A stretch of 29,770 nucleotides of DNA from a virus: positions 1 to 29,770 of the IMG/VR virus record IMGVR_UViG_3300027659_000151; one strand, 5' to 3'. The position numbers and the translations under genes were made by a program. Shown here piece by piece: positions 20,591 through 27,655 of this stretch. The stretch's first letter is position 1. Every line of letters begins with the position of its first letter. The notes under the pieces were generated by a model. The model was not told where the DNA came from. It saw nothing but the letters and a program-made list of their open reading frames with translations, and did not search any database.

Positions 20591-21147
20591 CACCAGCTCC
20601 CGTTTACGGATTCGCTGGCGAGCAGGACCTCGACGCCCATCGGCAGCTCGCCGACCGCCTCGGTCGTCGCCGCCTCGCGGTGGGCGTAGAGATGGCCGAC
20701 GATCAAGAGGAGGGCCGACCGCAGCTGCGGGGCGATCAGGCCGCCGGGGGCGACGCCAGACCAGTAGGTGACGGAGACCTCGCCGGTCGGCCGCTCGTCG
20801 AGCTCGAGCTCCGCAGGCGTGGCGTCCTGGTCGAGCTCGTAGTCGCCGGCCGCGAGGGCCTCGCCGTCGATGGAGACTGCGATCGGATAGGATCCGGCGA
20901 CGAGGACCGGGGGATTCGGCAGCTCGAGGAACATCGTCCCCGCCGGCCACTTCGCCCGGTACTGGGTCGCGATCAGGGAAATCCCGAGACGCCGCTCGAT
21001 CAGCCGGCGGGCGGTCGCGATCAGGCCGGAGATCAGGGCGTCGTCTTCCTCCTGCTCGGCCATGATCCGGAGATGGGCTTTCGCCTCGGACAGGCTGACA
21101 GGCTCGACGGCTGGCGGAGTAAGGAGGCGGACCGTTCTCGGCTTCAT
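20590..21147 (-). CDS. Head-tail connector (gp6-like) protein
   Basis: A 185-aa protein of the HK97 gp6 / SPP1 gp15 type. It has LTPPAVEPVSLSEAKAHLRI, the conserved DDALISGLIATARRLIERRL, then an LPNPPVLVAGSYPIAVSIDG beta region and an end helix SALLLIVGHLYAHREAA. It forms the ring under the portal. It lies after the capsid and a small head gene and before head closure. The length is at the long end of the family. Confidence 0.88.
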   Translation of the reverse strand: MKPRTVRLLTPPAVEPVSLSEAKAHLRIMAEQEEDDALISGLIATARRLIERRLGISLIATQYRAKWPAGTMFLELPNPPVLVAGSYPIAVSIDGEALAAGDYELDQDATPAELELDERPTGEVSVTYWSGVAPGGLIAPQLRSALLLIVGHLYAHREAATTEAVGELPMGVEVLLASESVNGSW

Positions 21148-21157
21148 CGTCGCCTCC

Positions 21158-21346
21158 CTATCGTGTCTCTACCATCCTGGCCGTCGCACTGACGGCCCGC
21201 TCCGGCGTGTCGACCAGGAGCGACCGCTGCCCATCGAGGACGGCCGTCCCGTTTCCGATGAGAATCGCCGCGAGGCCCGGCGTCGCCTTTATGACTTCGC
21301 CGAGGCGGTAGCCGCGGTAGGTCTTCAAAAGGCGGAGTGTTTGCAT
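21158..21346 (-). CDS. Small head-module protein, 62 aa
   Basis: MQTLRLLKTYRGYRLGEVIK, then LAAILIGNGTAVLDG and a polar end. The YRGYxxGEVI..TPGLAA.LIG.GTA pattern is common in small proteins after capsid genes; they are taken to be minor head or connector parts without a fixed role. The ATG has no clear ribosome site and lies 13 nt past the hairpin at 21360-21391, so expression may be lower than that of the capsid. Confidence 0.65.
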   Translation of the reverse strand: MQTLRLLKTYRGYRLGEVIKATPGLAAILIGNGTAVLDGQRSLLVDTPERAVSATARMVETR

Positions 21347-21359
21347 ATTGAAACGGGTT

Positions 21360-21391
21360 GCCCCGGGGCAGCATCCATGCCGCCCCGGGGC
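21360..21391 (-). terminator. Strong GC hairpin after the capsid gene
   Basis: Two GCCCCGGGGC copies (21360-21369 and 21382-21391) pair into a 10-bp stem. The 12-nt loop holds GCAT/ATGC that may extend it. On the minus strand it begins 18 nt after the capsid stop and is followed by AACCCGTTTC, not a U run. It may attenuate transcription or stabilise the capsid mRNA 3' end; full termination is doubtful because head and tail genes follow. Confidence 0.65.
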
Positions 21392-21409
21392 TGTTCCGTT
21401 GTCCTAATC

Positions 21410-22642
21410 TCAGTCGTCGACGACGAGCTTCGCCACGAAGCTGGCGTCGTGGTTGGCGATGCCCACTCGCTGGGTCCCGCGGAAGAGGACGCCGTCCTTC
21501 GCAAAGGCGGCATGCTCCGACGCTGCGACCTGGAGGCCGTTAGCCTTGTAGGCCACGGCGGTTGACATCGAGAAGTCACCGTAGACAGCCAGCGTCCCGG
21601 CCGGGAGGCCGAGGCACTTGTAGACCGGGCTGCCCATCACAACCGGGAGAACCCGGTCGCCGATCGTCGTCGACTGGGTCACGACTGAGGCCTTCATGAT
21701 GTGAGCCCAGCCGGCCGAGCTGACGACCCAGGCGGTGTTCATCGCCCGGGCGTCGACCTTGCCGACCAGCTCCGCGAGATCCACTGCGTCGTTGTCGACG
21801 CCCTGGGTCACGGTGTTGCCGGCGGCGATCTCGGAGACGAGACCGTCGATTCCCTTGCCAACGTCGCCCTGCAGCCAGACCGTGTCGATCTTCTTCGCGA
21901 TCGCGAGGCCGAAGCGATTCGCCACGGTCTGCGCGAGGTTCACGACTGCGGCCGAGTCGTTCACCAGCTCGTTAGAGATCTCGATCGTCCGGCCCATCTT
22001 GTGGAGCAGAATCTCGACCTTGTCGGTCGTCATCTCGTCGCCCGTGATGGTGTCGAGCTCGTCGAACCATTCGGCCTCGATCTCGCCGATCTTCGGGACG
22101 ACGATCGAATTCGAGCTCGTCTGGTAGCCGCTGGCGACCTGGAGGCCGACGGAGGCGTAGCCCAGGACGTCAATGAATCCGGCGTACAGTTCCGAGCTCA
22201 CCAGCTCCGAACCCTTGGCGTCGAAGTCGGGGCTCGATTGACCCATCGACCGATGTTCGCCGCGGGCGAGAGCCTGCAGGAACCGGCCCGCGTTGGCGGC
22301 AGCGTCCACGCTGCCGAAGCCGCGGAGGTTGTGCTGCTTGCCCGGCATCACATGGATCGCCGGCCCCTTACGCTTCTCGGCCTTCTCGACGTCCGTCCGG
22401 CTGTCGGTCGAGCTGGCGACCGCAGAGCGGAGGCTTTCGACTGCTGCAGCCTGGCGGGCCTCGAGCTCGTGCTGCTTCTTCAGCTCGACGGCGAGCTCTT
22501 CGGCGCGGGCGGTCGCCTGCAGGGTGTTGCCCTCGATTGTCCGCGCTTCAGCCTCATCGGCCGGAACCAAAAGGTTCAGGGAATCGAGCTCGGCCGTCAC
22601 CTTTGCGGCCTCGTCCTGCAGCTTGCGGCGAGCGATAGACAT
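21410..22642 (-). CDS. Major capsid protein, HK97 fold
   Basis: A 410-aa protein. Residues 1 to about 95 (RKLQDEAAKVTAELDSLNLL, LKKQHELEARQAAAVESLRS) are a coiled-coil delta domain that acts as scaffold and is cut off by the prohead protease. The rest is the HK97 shell domain: VSSELYAGFIDVLGYASVGL, NELVNDSAAVVNLAQTVANR, AKKIDTVWLQGD (E-loop and spine helix parts), IMKASVVTQSTTIGDRVLPV and the end HAAFAKDGVLFRGTQRVGIA. A GAGG lies eight bases before the ATG. The protease lies six genes upstream, separated by the unusual cassette. Confidence 0.93.
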   Translation of the reverse strand: MSIARRKLQDEAAKVTAELDSLNLLVPADEAEARTIEGNTLQATARAEELAVELKKQHELEARQAAAVESLRSAVASSTDSRTDVEKAEKRKGPAIHVMPGKQHNLRGFGSVDAAANAGRFLQALARGEHRSMGQSSPDFDAKGSELVSSELYAGFIDVLGYASVGLQVASGYQTSSNSIVVPKIGEIEAEWFDELDTITGDEMTTDKVEILLHKMGRTIEISNELVNDSAAVVNLAQTVANRFGLAIAKKIDTVWLQGDVGKGIDGLVSEIAAGNTVTQGVDNDAVDLAELVGKVDARAMNTAWVVSSAGWAHIMKASVVTQSTTIGDRVLPVVMGSPVYKCLGLPAGTLAVYGDFSMSTAVAYKANGLQVAASEHAAFAKDGVLFRGTQRVGIANHDASFVAKLVVDD

Positions 22643-22727
22643 CGTAGGAACCTCATATGTGAGAAAGTTTGAACTGCCCGCGAGACTACGGTCGACGGCC
22701 TGCGCCGCTGAAGTTGGGCGTACTACG

Positions 22728-23024
22728 CTAGGACGCTTTCCGACAGGTTCCGTCGGGGCATCCCTTCCCGCCCTTACACTTGCAGGACTGAGGGCAGGGG
22801 CAGGGCGTCCGGTGGCCGTCGCCGTGCGTGATGAAGCCGGCCCCCTTGCACTCGCCGCAGCACTTGCCCGGCAGCGGAGCCGGGGCCGGAGCCGGGCCGC
22901 TGTCGATCACGAGCGACGCCCGCGCCGCAGCCACGGCCGCCGCCGCCTTCGGGGCCTCGAGGCGGGTCGCCTGCGGATCAGACGACAGCCAGACGAGAAC
23001 GGAGATAATCCAGCGCCAGAGCAT
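22728..23024 (-). CDS. Small protein with N-terminal membrane segment and Cys-rich tail
   Basis: A 98-aa protein. MLWRWIISVLVWLSSD is a short signal or membrane anchor. An Ala/Pro-rich stalk follows, then CCGECKGAGFITHGDGHRTP and CPCPQSCKCKGGKGCPDGTC. Ten Cys in about 38 residues, with the CxxCxGxG unit, resemble the zinc-binding DnaJ centre. The domain should lie outside or at the inner membrane face. ATG overlaps the previous stop by one base (TAATG). Between peptidase and capsid it could be a spanin-like or envelope-interacting protein, which is not established. Confidence 0.65.
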   Translation of the reverse strand: MLWRWIISVLVWLSSDPQATRLEAPKAAAAVAAARASLVIDSGPAPAPAPLPGKCCGECKGAGFITHGDGHRTPCPCPQSCKCKGGKGCPDGTCRKAS

Positions 23025-23287
23025 TACCAGCCCTTTCCATGATCGACCACTTGATAGCCGTCGTCTCCGACCGGCGGAGCATGGACGAGATGCCGATCCG
23101 CCTGGGCCGCCGGGGGCTGCTCGGCGACCAGGGCGATCCAGAGCAGCGACTTCGCGGCCCGGGCGATCCAGCGGAGGACCGGCCGCTCCGGGGCCGGTGG
23201 GCCGGGCGGGCTCGAGGAGCCAGAGAACCAGTAGCCGACCGCGAATGCGGCGACCAAAACGTAGAGCGTCTTTCGGTCGAAAGTCAT
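23024..23287 (-). CDS. Small membrane protein next to the papain-like peptidase
   Basis: An 87-aa protein starting MTFDRKTLYVLVAAFAVGYW. One N-terminal membrane helix (about residues 7-19), a Pro-rich link (SSSPPGPPAPERP) and a second hydrophobic stretch (IARAAKSLLWIALVAEQ). The end is polar (DDGYQVVDHGKGW). Its ATG overlaps the peptidase stop by 4 nt (ATGA). A holin- or anchor-like partner of the peptidase is possible. Longer frames upstream are not used. Confidence 0.6.
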   Translation of the reverse strand: MTFDRKTLYVLVAAFAVGYWFSGSSSPPGPPAPERPVLRWIARAAKSLLWIALVAEQPPAAQADRHLVHAPPVGDDGYQVVDHGKGW

Positions 23288-24411
23288 CGGTCCTGCTCCT
23301 TCATCGTCAACGTCTCCACGGGGGGCGGGGCAAACCAATTGCCGTTATGTAGGTCGCGCCACTTGAAGCCTGTCTCCACTGATCCAATCGCGTAGGAGTC
23401 GCCCTGGGCGAGGATCCGCTCCGCGTCCGATCTCGAGATCCAGAAGGAGCCGTCCGGCTGGTCCGGTGGGAATTTCCCACCCGCGACGTAGTTGCCCCAG
23501 CTGTTGAGGACCAGCGCCCCGTCCCGCGGGCGTGACGTCCCCGGCGGGGCATTCTTGGCAAACCTCGTCGAGAGGATGCTCATCTGGTGCATCCATGTAC
23601 CAGAGGCGGCGCAGAATCCGTCGGCGTCGCGCGGGCCGCTGTTGAATCCCACCGAGCTGGCGATCGTCACCGGGAAACCGGAGCCGATCGCGGCGACCAG
23701 CTCCTCCCAGGTGCGGACCGCGACCACATGCCGGCAGGGGTGACGCTTGGCGACCTTGTCGAGCCGGCCCGCGTCGCCCTGCCCGCCGTTGCCGTAGGCC
23801 CCGTAGGCCTTCGCCCGGTCGGCAGAGTAGGTCGTGAGGTCGACCGTTTCGTATTGCTGGCGATAGACGACGCCCCAATCGCGGAGCCACTTCGCCGCGC
23901 CCCAGCCGGTCGCGCCGTCGCTCCATCCGCCGACGGGCGAGGTCCCGTCTCCGGACTTGCCGCGGCTCTCTACGCGGGCTCCGCCGTAGATGCTTTCAGT
24001 CGCCGGCATGAGCGGAGGCTCGGCCGCCTGCCCCAGTTCCCACGAGACGCTTTCCGCACAATAGACGGCATGAGCAGCGCCCCAGGCAATACAGTCGCCG
24101 ATCCCCTGCCGGCCGACGACGAACGGCTTTCCGTATCTCGCCCGGTGGGCCTTGTCCATCGAGCGGAAAAGGAACGTATCGACCTCGACGCTTTTCCGCA
24201 TGGCCTCGGCCCCGGCGTCGCGGAAGAGCGGCTGCGGCAGTTCCGCCAGGAAGTCGGCCACGCCCTGCGGGTCTGGCTGGTAGCCGAACCGTTCCCCGAC
24301 CACTTGGGTAGCGGCGGGGCGGGTGAACCACTCGAGCGCAAGAAGGAACGCGACGCCCAGGAGCAGGGCGGCAGCGACGATCCTCGCCGGGTGCCGGTCA
24401 GCGTGAAGCAT
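23284..24411 (-). CDS. Membrane-anchored papain-like (C1A-type) cysteine peptidase
   Basis: A 375-aa protein. Residues 9-28 (ARIVAAALLLGVAFLLALEW) are a signal anchor. The catalytic set is visible: Q102 and C107 in GRQGIGDCIAWG, a GWSDGATGWGAAKWLRDWGV region like the papain GCxGG...Gi part, H275 in GTWMHQMSI and N303 in LVLNSWGNYV, then GSFWISRSDAERIL. NSWG is the classic papain-family signature. The Q-to-C spacing is one shorter than in papain. The target is unknown: cell wall, a membrane protein or a virion protein. Start at 24411 is favoured; the longer frame begins with GTG at 24435. It sits between the prohead protease and the capsid with small membrane proteins on both sides. Confidence 0.8.
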   Translation of the reverse strand: MLHADRHPARIVAAALLLGVAFLLALEWFTRPAATQVVGERFGYQPDPQGVADFLAELPQPLFRDAGAEAMRKSVEVDTFLFRSMDKAHRARYGKPFVVGRQGIGDCIAWGAAHAVYCAESVSWELGQAAEPPLMPATESIYGGARVESRGKSGDGTSPVGGWSDGATGWGAAKWLRDWGVVYRQQYETVDLTTYSADRAKAYGAYGNGGQGDAGRLDKVAKRHPCRHVVAVRTWEELVAAIGSGFPVTIASSVGFNSGPRDADGFCAASGTWMHQMSILSTRFAKNAPPGTSRPRDGALVLNSWGNYVAGGKFPPDQPDGSFWISRSDAERILAQGDSYAIGSVETGFKWRDLHNGNWFAPPPVETLTMKEQDR

Positions 24412-24940
24412 CGGCGGCAGCCCTCGAGACGTCACGATAGGCGGCGATCCATCTCGCCCGCTGCTCCGGAGAGACCGGGCCGCCGGAGGTGCCGGCGTGT
24501 TGGTCGAGATAGGCCTTGATCGCGTCGCGGGCTCGCGGATGCTTCTCGCCCAGGCTCGCGCCCCGGCAGAGCAGGAGGCGGGCGCGGACCCGCAGCTCGT
24601 CGAACGAGACGCCCGTCTTCAGAAACGGCTCCGGCTGCATTCCGTCCCACTCGATCTCCCCGGCCAGCTCCTCGAGGAGGGCGGCAGTCGTCGCGGCATC
24701 GGCGGCCGCGTCGGGGCCGACGAACGTCCCGGCCAGCGTGAATTCCTCCGGGGCCGGCGGGGCCGGGGTCGGGGCATCCTGCCGGCCGGACGACCAGGAG
24801 ACGAGGGCCGCAGCCACCAGCGCGGCTGCGGCGATGTGCCGGCCGTCGACCTTCTGGATGTCGAAGGCCTTCGCATGCTCGAGGATCCACGGCCACGCCA
24901 GCGCCACGGCGGCGGCGACGATCAGGAGAACGGCTAGCAT
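24398..24940 (-). CDS. Membrane-anchored protein of the peptidase cassette
   Basis: A 180-aa protein. MLAVLLIVAAAVALAWPWIL and a second hydrophobic stretch HIAAAALVAAALVSW form two probable membrane helices. A Pro/Ala link (PTPAPPAPEE) leads to a helical domain (TAALLEELAGEIEWDGM, VSFDELRVRARLLLCRGASL, RARWIAAYRDVSRAAADA). The topology would place the domain on the outside or the inside depending on the ends. Its ATG overlaps the previous stop and its stop overlaps the peptidase start by 14 nt. Holin- or chaperone-like roles are guesses. Confidence 0.6.
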   Translation of the reverse strand: MLAVLLIVAAAVALAWPWILEHAKAFDIQKVDGRHIAAAALVAAALVSWSSGRQDAPTPAPPAPEEFTLAGTFVGPDAAADAATTAALLEELAGEIEWDGMQPEPFLKTGVSFDELRVRARLLLCRGASLGEKHPRARDAIKAYLDQHAGTSGGPVSPEQRARWIAAYRDVSRAAADASR

Positions 24941-25311
24941 TAAGCGACCCTCACCAGCGGCAGGAGTCCTTCGACGGCCCCGCTCGCCAGGGCGAGGACC
25001 AGAGACCGGACAGTCGGACGGACGAGCATATAGAGCGGGTAGACGTTCAGCGGGACCGCCTTGTCGGCGACCGTGTCGAAGAGGGCGGCGACCGCCTCGA
25101 GGGCGATCTCCTTCTTCTCGGCCCCGGACAGCGTCGACACTTGCTCGAGCGTGGCGATCGACAGCCGCAGGAGCGCGACCGTCAGCTCGCCGAACTCGCC
25201 CCATGTGATGCCGTCGCGGCTGGCCTCGCGGGCCGCCGCGATGAAGACCGTCACCCTTTCGGCGATCGTGAAATAGTGGGCGGCCGATTTTGTTGGAACG
25301 TCAGAGATCAT
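24940..25311 (-). CDS. Helical protein before the membrane cassette, 123 aa
   Basis: Not recognised by a named family. It starts MISDVPTKSAAHYFTIAERV and is nearly all alpha-helical: WGEFGELTVALLRLSIATLE, SGAEKKEIALEAVAALFDTV, then a more hydrophobic end (VRPTVRSLVLALASGAVEGL). I recall similar ends in proteins of marine and Planctomycetota-like phages without a role. The ATG overlaps the zinc-ribbon stop (ATGA), its stop overlaps the next ATG, and GGAGG lies upstream. A soluble or membrane-associated partner of the cassette. Confidence 0.6.
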   Translation of the reverse strand: MISDVPTKSAAHYFTIAERVTVFIAAAREASRDGITWGEFGELTVALLRLSIATLEQVSTLSGAEKKEIALEAVAALFDTVADKAVPLNVYPLYMLVRPTVRSLVLALASGAVEGLLPLVRVA

Positions 25312-25469
25312 TTTCCCCTCCTCCAGATTTGTTCCGCCGGGACGAACCGCCGCTCCCGCGCACTGCAGCTAATGCAGGCGAGGTACTGAAGCTGCTCCCG
25401 GCCGACGGATCGCGACGAGGCGACCCGCATCCGGGCGGAGCAGCGCTTGCACTTAGGGGCGGAGACCAT
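25308..25469 (-). CDS. Small zinc-ribbon protein, 53 aa
   Basis: Starts MVSAPKCKRCSARMRVASSR and has CKRC (C7, C10) and CISC (C32, C35), a typical zinc-ribbon spacing with about 21 residues between the pairs. The end is basic (PAEQIWRRGK). Its ATG lies inside the end of the protease gene in another frame (17-nt overlap), and its stop overlaps the next ATG as ATGA. Both edges therefore fit the operon and the gene is likely real. Short Cys4 proteins like this often bind nucleic acid or a partner protein. Confidence 0.72.
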   Translation of the reverse strand: MVSAPKCKRCSARMRVASSRSVGREQLQYLACISCSARERRFVPAEQIWRRGK

Positions 25470-26133
25470 TCGCGTAGATCCTCAGTCGTGCCGCGGCCGC
25501 TGCCGCCTGGACTTTCGGCGAGACGGCGGCGATACGCTTCTCGGCCGCCTGCTCCTGGACGTCGCGGATCTCGGTCGCGCTCAGGTTCTCTTGACGCCAC
25601 TTGTCGAGAGACCGGACGGCTACGCTCGTGGCGCTGCCGTAGGCGGCATGCGTGACTACGGAGACGTCATAGAGCCCAGAGAATTCGGTGATCGTCCGCG
25701 TGGTGTTGCCCTTGTCGTCCTGCTCCCACTTCTCGCCTTTTGCCGGATCCACGGTGAACGCGAAGGAACTTCCGAAAAGGTCACGACGACGGATCAGGGT
25801 AAGGACGTCCCGGCCGAGTTGGGTATCCGGCGGGTCGACCTCGTATCCGAGGCCGCGGTCGTCGGTCGACAGCCGCAGCGTCCCGGCCGAGGTCCGGCCG
25901 AGCGGCTGGCCTTCATGGTCGAAGAAGGCGACGACGTCGAGCTTCCGCTTCGAGAGGACGCGGTCGAAGGCCCCCGGCTGAATGATCTCCCGGAACCCTC
26001 CGAGGTCGAGCGAGAACTTCGAGTAGGCGGCGGCGAGGCCGCGGATCTTCGGAGTCTCCGCCTCCCGCTCCTCGACGACCAGGCCGTCGGCGACATCGTC
26101 GGCGATCGCCAGGAATCTACGCTCCAGATCCAT
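25453..26133 (-). CDS. HK97-family prohead protease
   Basis: A 226-aa protein. IRGLAAAYSKFS and FREIIQPGAFDRVL open the fold. The catalytic His is H73 in VAFFDHEGQPLGRT and the Ser is about S123 in LFGSSFAFTV. LYDVSVVTHAAYGSATSVAV is the conserved closing strand. The enzyme cuts the N-terminal delta domain of the capsid protein in the prohead and then itself. A GGAGG lies five bases before the ATG, which overlaps the portal end by 17 nt. The C-terminal ~50 residues form a charged helix, probably a capsid-docking part removed on maturation. Confidence 0.93.
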   Translation of the reverse strand: MDLERRFLAIADDVADGLVVEEREAETPKIRGLAAAYSKFSLDLGGFREIIQPGAFDRVLSKRKLDVVAFFDHEGQPLGRTSAGTLRLSTDDRGLGYEVDPPDTQLGRDVLTLIRRRDLFGSSFAFTVDPAKGEKWEQDDKGNTTRTITEFSGLYDVSVVTHAAYGSATSVAVRSLDKWRQENLSATEIRDVQEQAAEKRIAAVSPKVQAAAAAARLRIYANGLRP

Positions 26134-27655
26134 CGGTGCCTCCTTGCGGTTGCTGCGGCAGTTCCTTTGCCCCGTCTGCTATCTGCTTTGCCAGGGCCTC
26201 GGAGATCGTCGGGAATGCGGAGGTGATAATCGCGACCGCCGCCGTCGGGTCGATCGCCCCGGCGGAGATCTGGGCGAGCACATCGAGCAGGGCCGTAACC
26301 TGCGCGCCGTTCAATGCAGTCGAGGCCAGTCCGGCTGCGGAGTCGGCGGCGGGCGTCAGCGGATCGGCCGGGGCCGCGTCGGCTGCCGGCTCGTCGGCCG
26401 GGGCGTCCGCCGGAATGTCGTTCGCGCCCAGCGGCGCGAAACCGAGCTGCATGTAGGTTTTGTTCGCGGCCTCGTCGTCGAGGATCTCGAGGTCTTCGAG
26501 GGCGCGGATCTCGTTGGGCTTGATCGAGCCCATGTTGAAGAGGCTCTGATACAGGGCGGCGCGGGCTGCCGTGTCGCCCCGCAGGAGTCCGCGGTTGTCG
26601 AGCTTGCAGTAGACCTCGTCTCCGTAGGTCGACAGGATCGAGCGGTCGATCGCCCCCTCCATCCGGCGCTGCCAGGGCAGGAGGGTAAATACCTGGGCCG
26701 ATAGGAATTCCTGCTCGACGTTGGAATACTTCGCCATTGCCGCATCGCCGATCAGTGTCGACGGGATGCCGAACGCGCGGGCGATCTCGCCCACGATCGA
26801 CTGCCGCAGCTCCATAAACTGGGCCGCCTCCCGGCTGGATCCCTCGAGGACGCGGGCCGTGGTCTTCTTCGGAAGGATCGCGGTCTGCCCCTTATTGCGG
26901 ACCCCGCCGTACATCTCGCGCCACTGCTGCCGCAGCTGGGCGACCGCCGCGTCGGGGATCGCCTCCGTCGTCTCGAGCACTACGTCCGGCCGGGCCGAGT
27001 TGTCCCAGTAGGCGGCGGCCGCGATGTCGAGCTTCCGGGCCAGCGTGACGGCCGTCCCGCAGAGCTCGGCCGGAACGAGCCCTGAGTAGCCGTTATCGGA
27101 CAGCCAGCGGAAATGCAGGATCTCCGACTGCTGGAAGGTGCGAGTCCCGTCCGGACCCCAGTAGTCATACACGAGCGACACTGGCCGGCCGTCTCGGTCT
27201 GAGAGTAGCCGCTCCTTCATCCTCGACGGATGGATCGGGATAAGTTGGGTTGCGAAGCCGCGCTCCCCGGGGAGGATCCTCGAATAGCCGGAACCCCACA
27301 GGGCCGTATGGTGGGCCATCTGCTCCAGCCATTCGTATTGCGACTGCCAGAAGTTGGGGCTCTTGGAGAGCGTCTTGTGGACGCCGAGATCCCGGGCTTC
27401 CTGCCGGCGGCCGTTGCCCATGTTCCGCATTATGTGGATCGGGCAGCTCGCGAGACTCTGGGCGATGAACCGGACGCATGCCAGGATCGCCGTTACCCGG
27501 ATCGCCGTCTGGGCAGAGATCGCGTCCGGCGATTCGACGAGCCAGCTCCCGCCGAGATCCACCGAGCGCATGGCGTAGGTGTTTTGGGCGGCGGCCTTGC
27601 GGGGCCTGGGCGTCGATCGCGTCGGGCGTTTGGTGGCGGACGGCTTGCGGGTCAT
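26117..27655 (-). CDS. Portal protein, HK97 family
   Basis: A 512-aa protein starting MTRKPSATKRPTRSTPRPRK (basic). Typical portal parts follow: AIRVTAILACVRFIAQSLAS, EWLEQMAHHTALWGSGYSRI, RKLDIAAAAYWDNSARPDVV, REAAQFMELRQSIVGEIARA, ILSTYGDEVYCKLDNRGLLR. The end is Ala/Pro/Asp-rich with a last helix (AVAIITSAFPTISEALAKQI). It forms the 12-mer ring for DNA entry. Its ATG overlaps the terminase stop (ATGA). A longer frame to 27805 runs antisense-like and is rejected. Confidence 0.93.
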   Translation of the reverse strand: MTRKPSATKRPTRSTPRPRKAAAQNTYAMRSVDLGGSWLVESPDAISAQTAIRVTAILACVRFIAQSLASCPIHIMRNMGNGRRQEARDLGVHKTLSKSPNFWQSQYEWLEQMAHHTALWGSGYSRILPGERGFATQLIPIHPSRMKERLLSDRDGRPVSLVYDYWGPDGTRTFQQSEILHFRWLSDNGYSGLVPAELCGTAVTLARKLDIAAAAYWDNSARPDVVLETTEAIPDAAVAQLRQQWREMYGGVRNKGQTAILPKKTTARVLEGSSREAAQFMELRQSIVGEIARAFGIPSTLIGDAAMAKYSNVEQEFLSAQVFTLLPWQRRMEGAIDRSILSTYGDEVYCKLDNRGLLRGDTAARAALYQSLFNMGSIKPNEIRALEDLEILDDEAANKTYMQLGFAPLGANDIPADAPADEPAADAAPADPLTPAADSAAGLASTALNGAQVTALLDVLAQISAGAIDPTAAVAIITSAFPTISEALAKQIADGAKELPQQPQGGTDGSGA

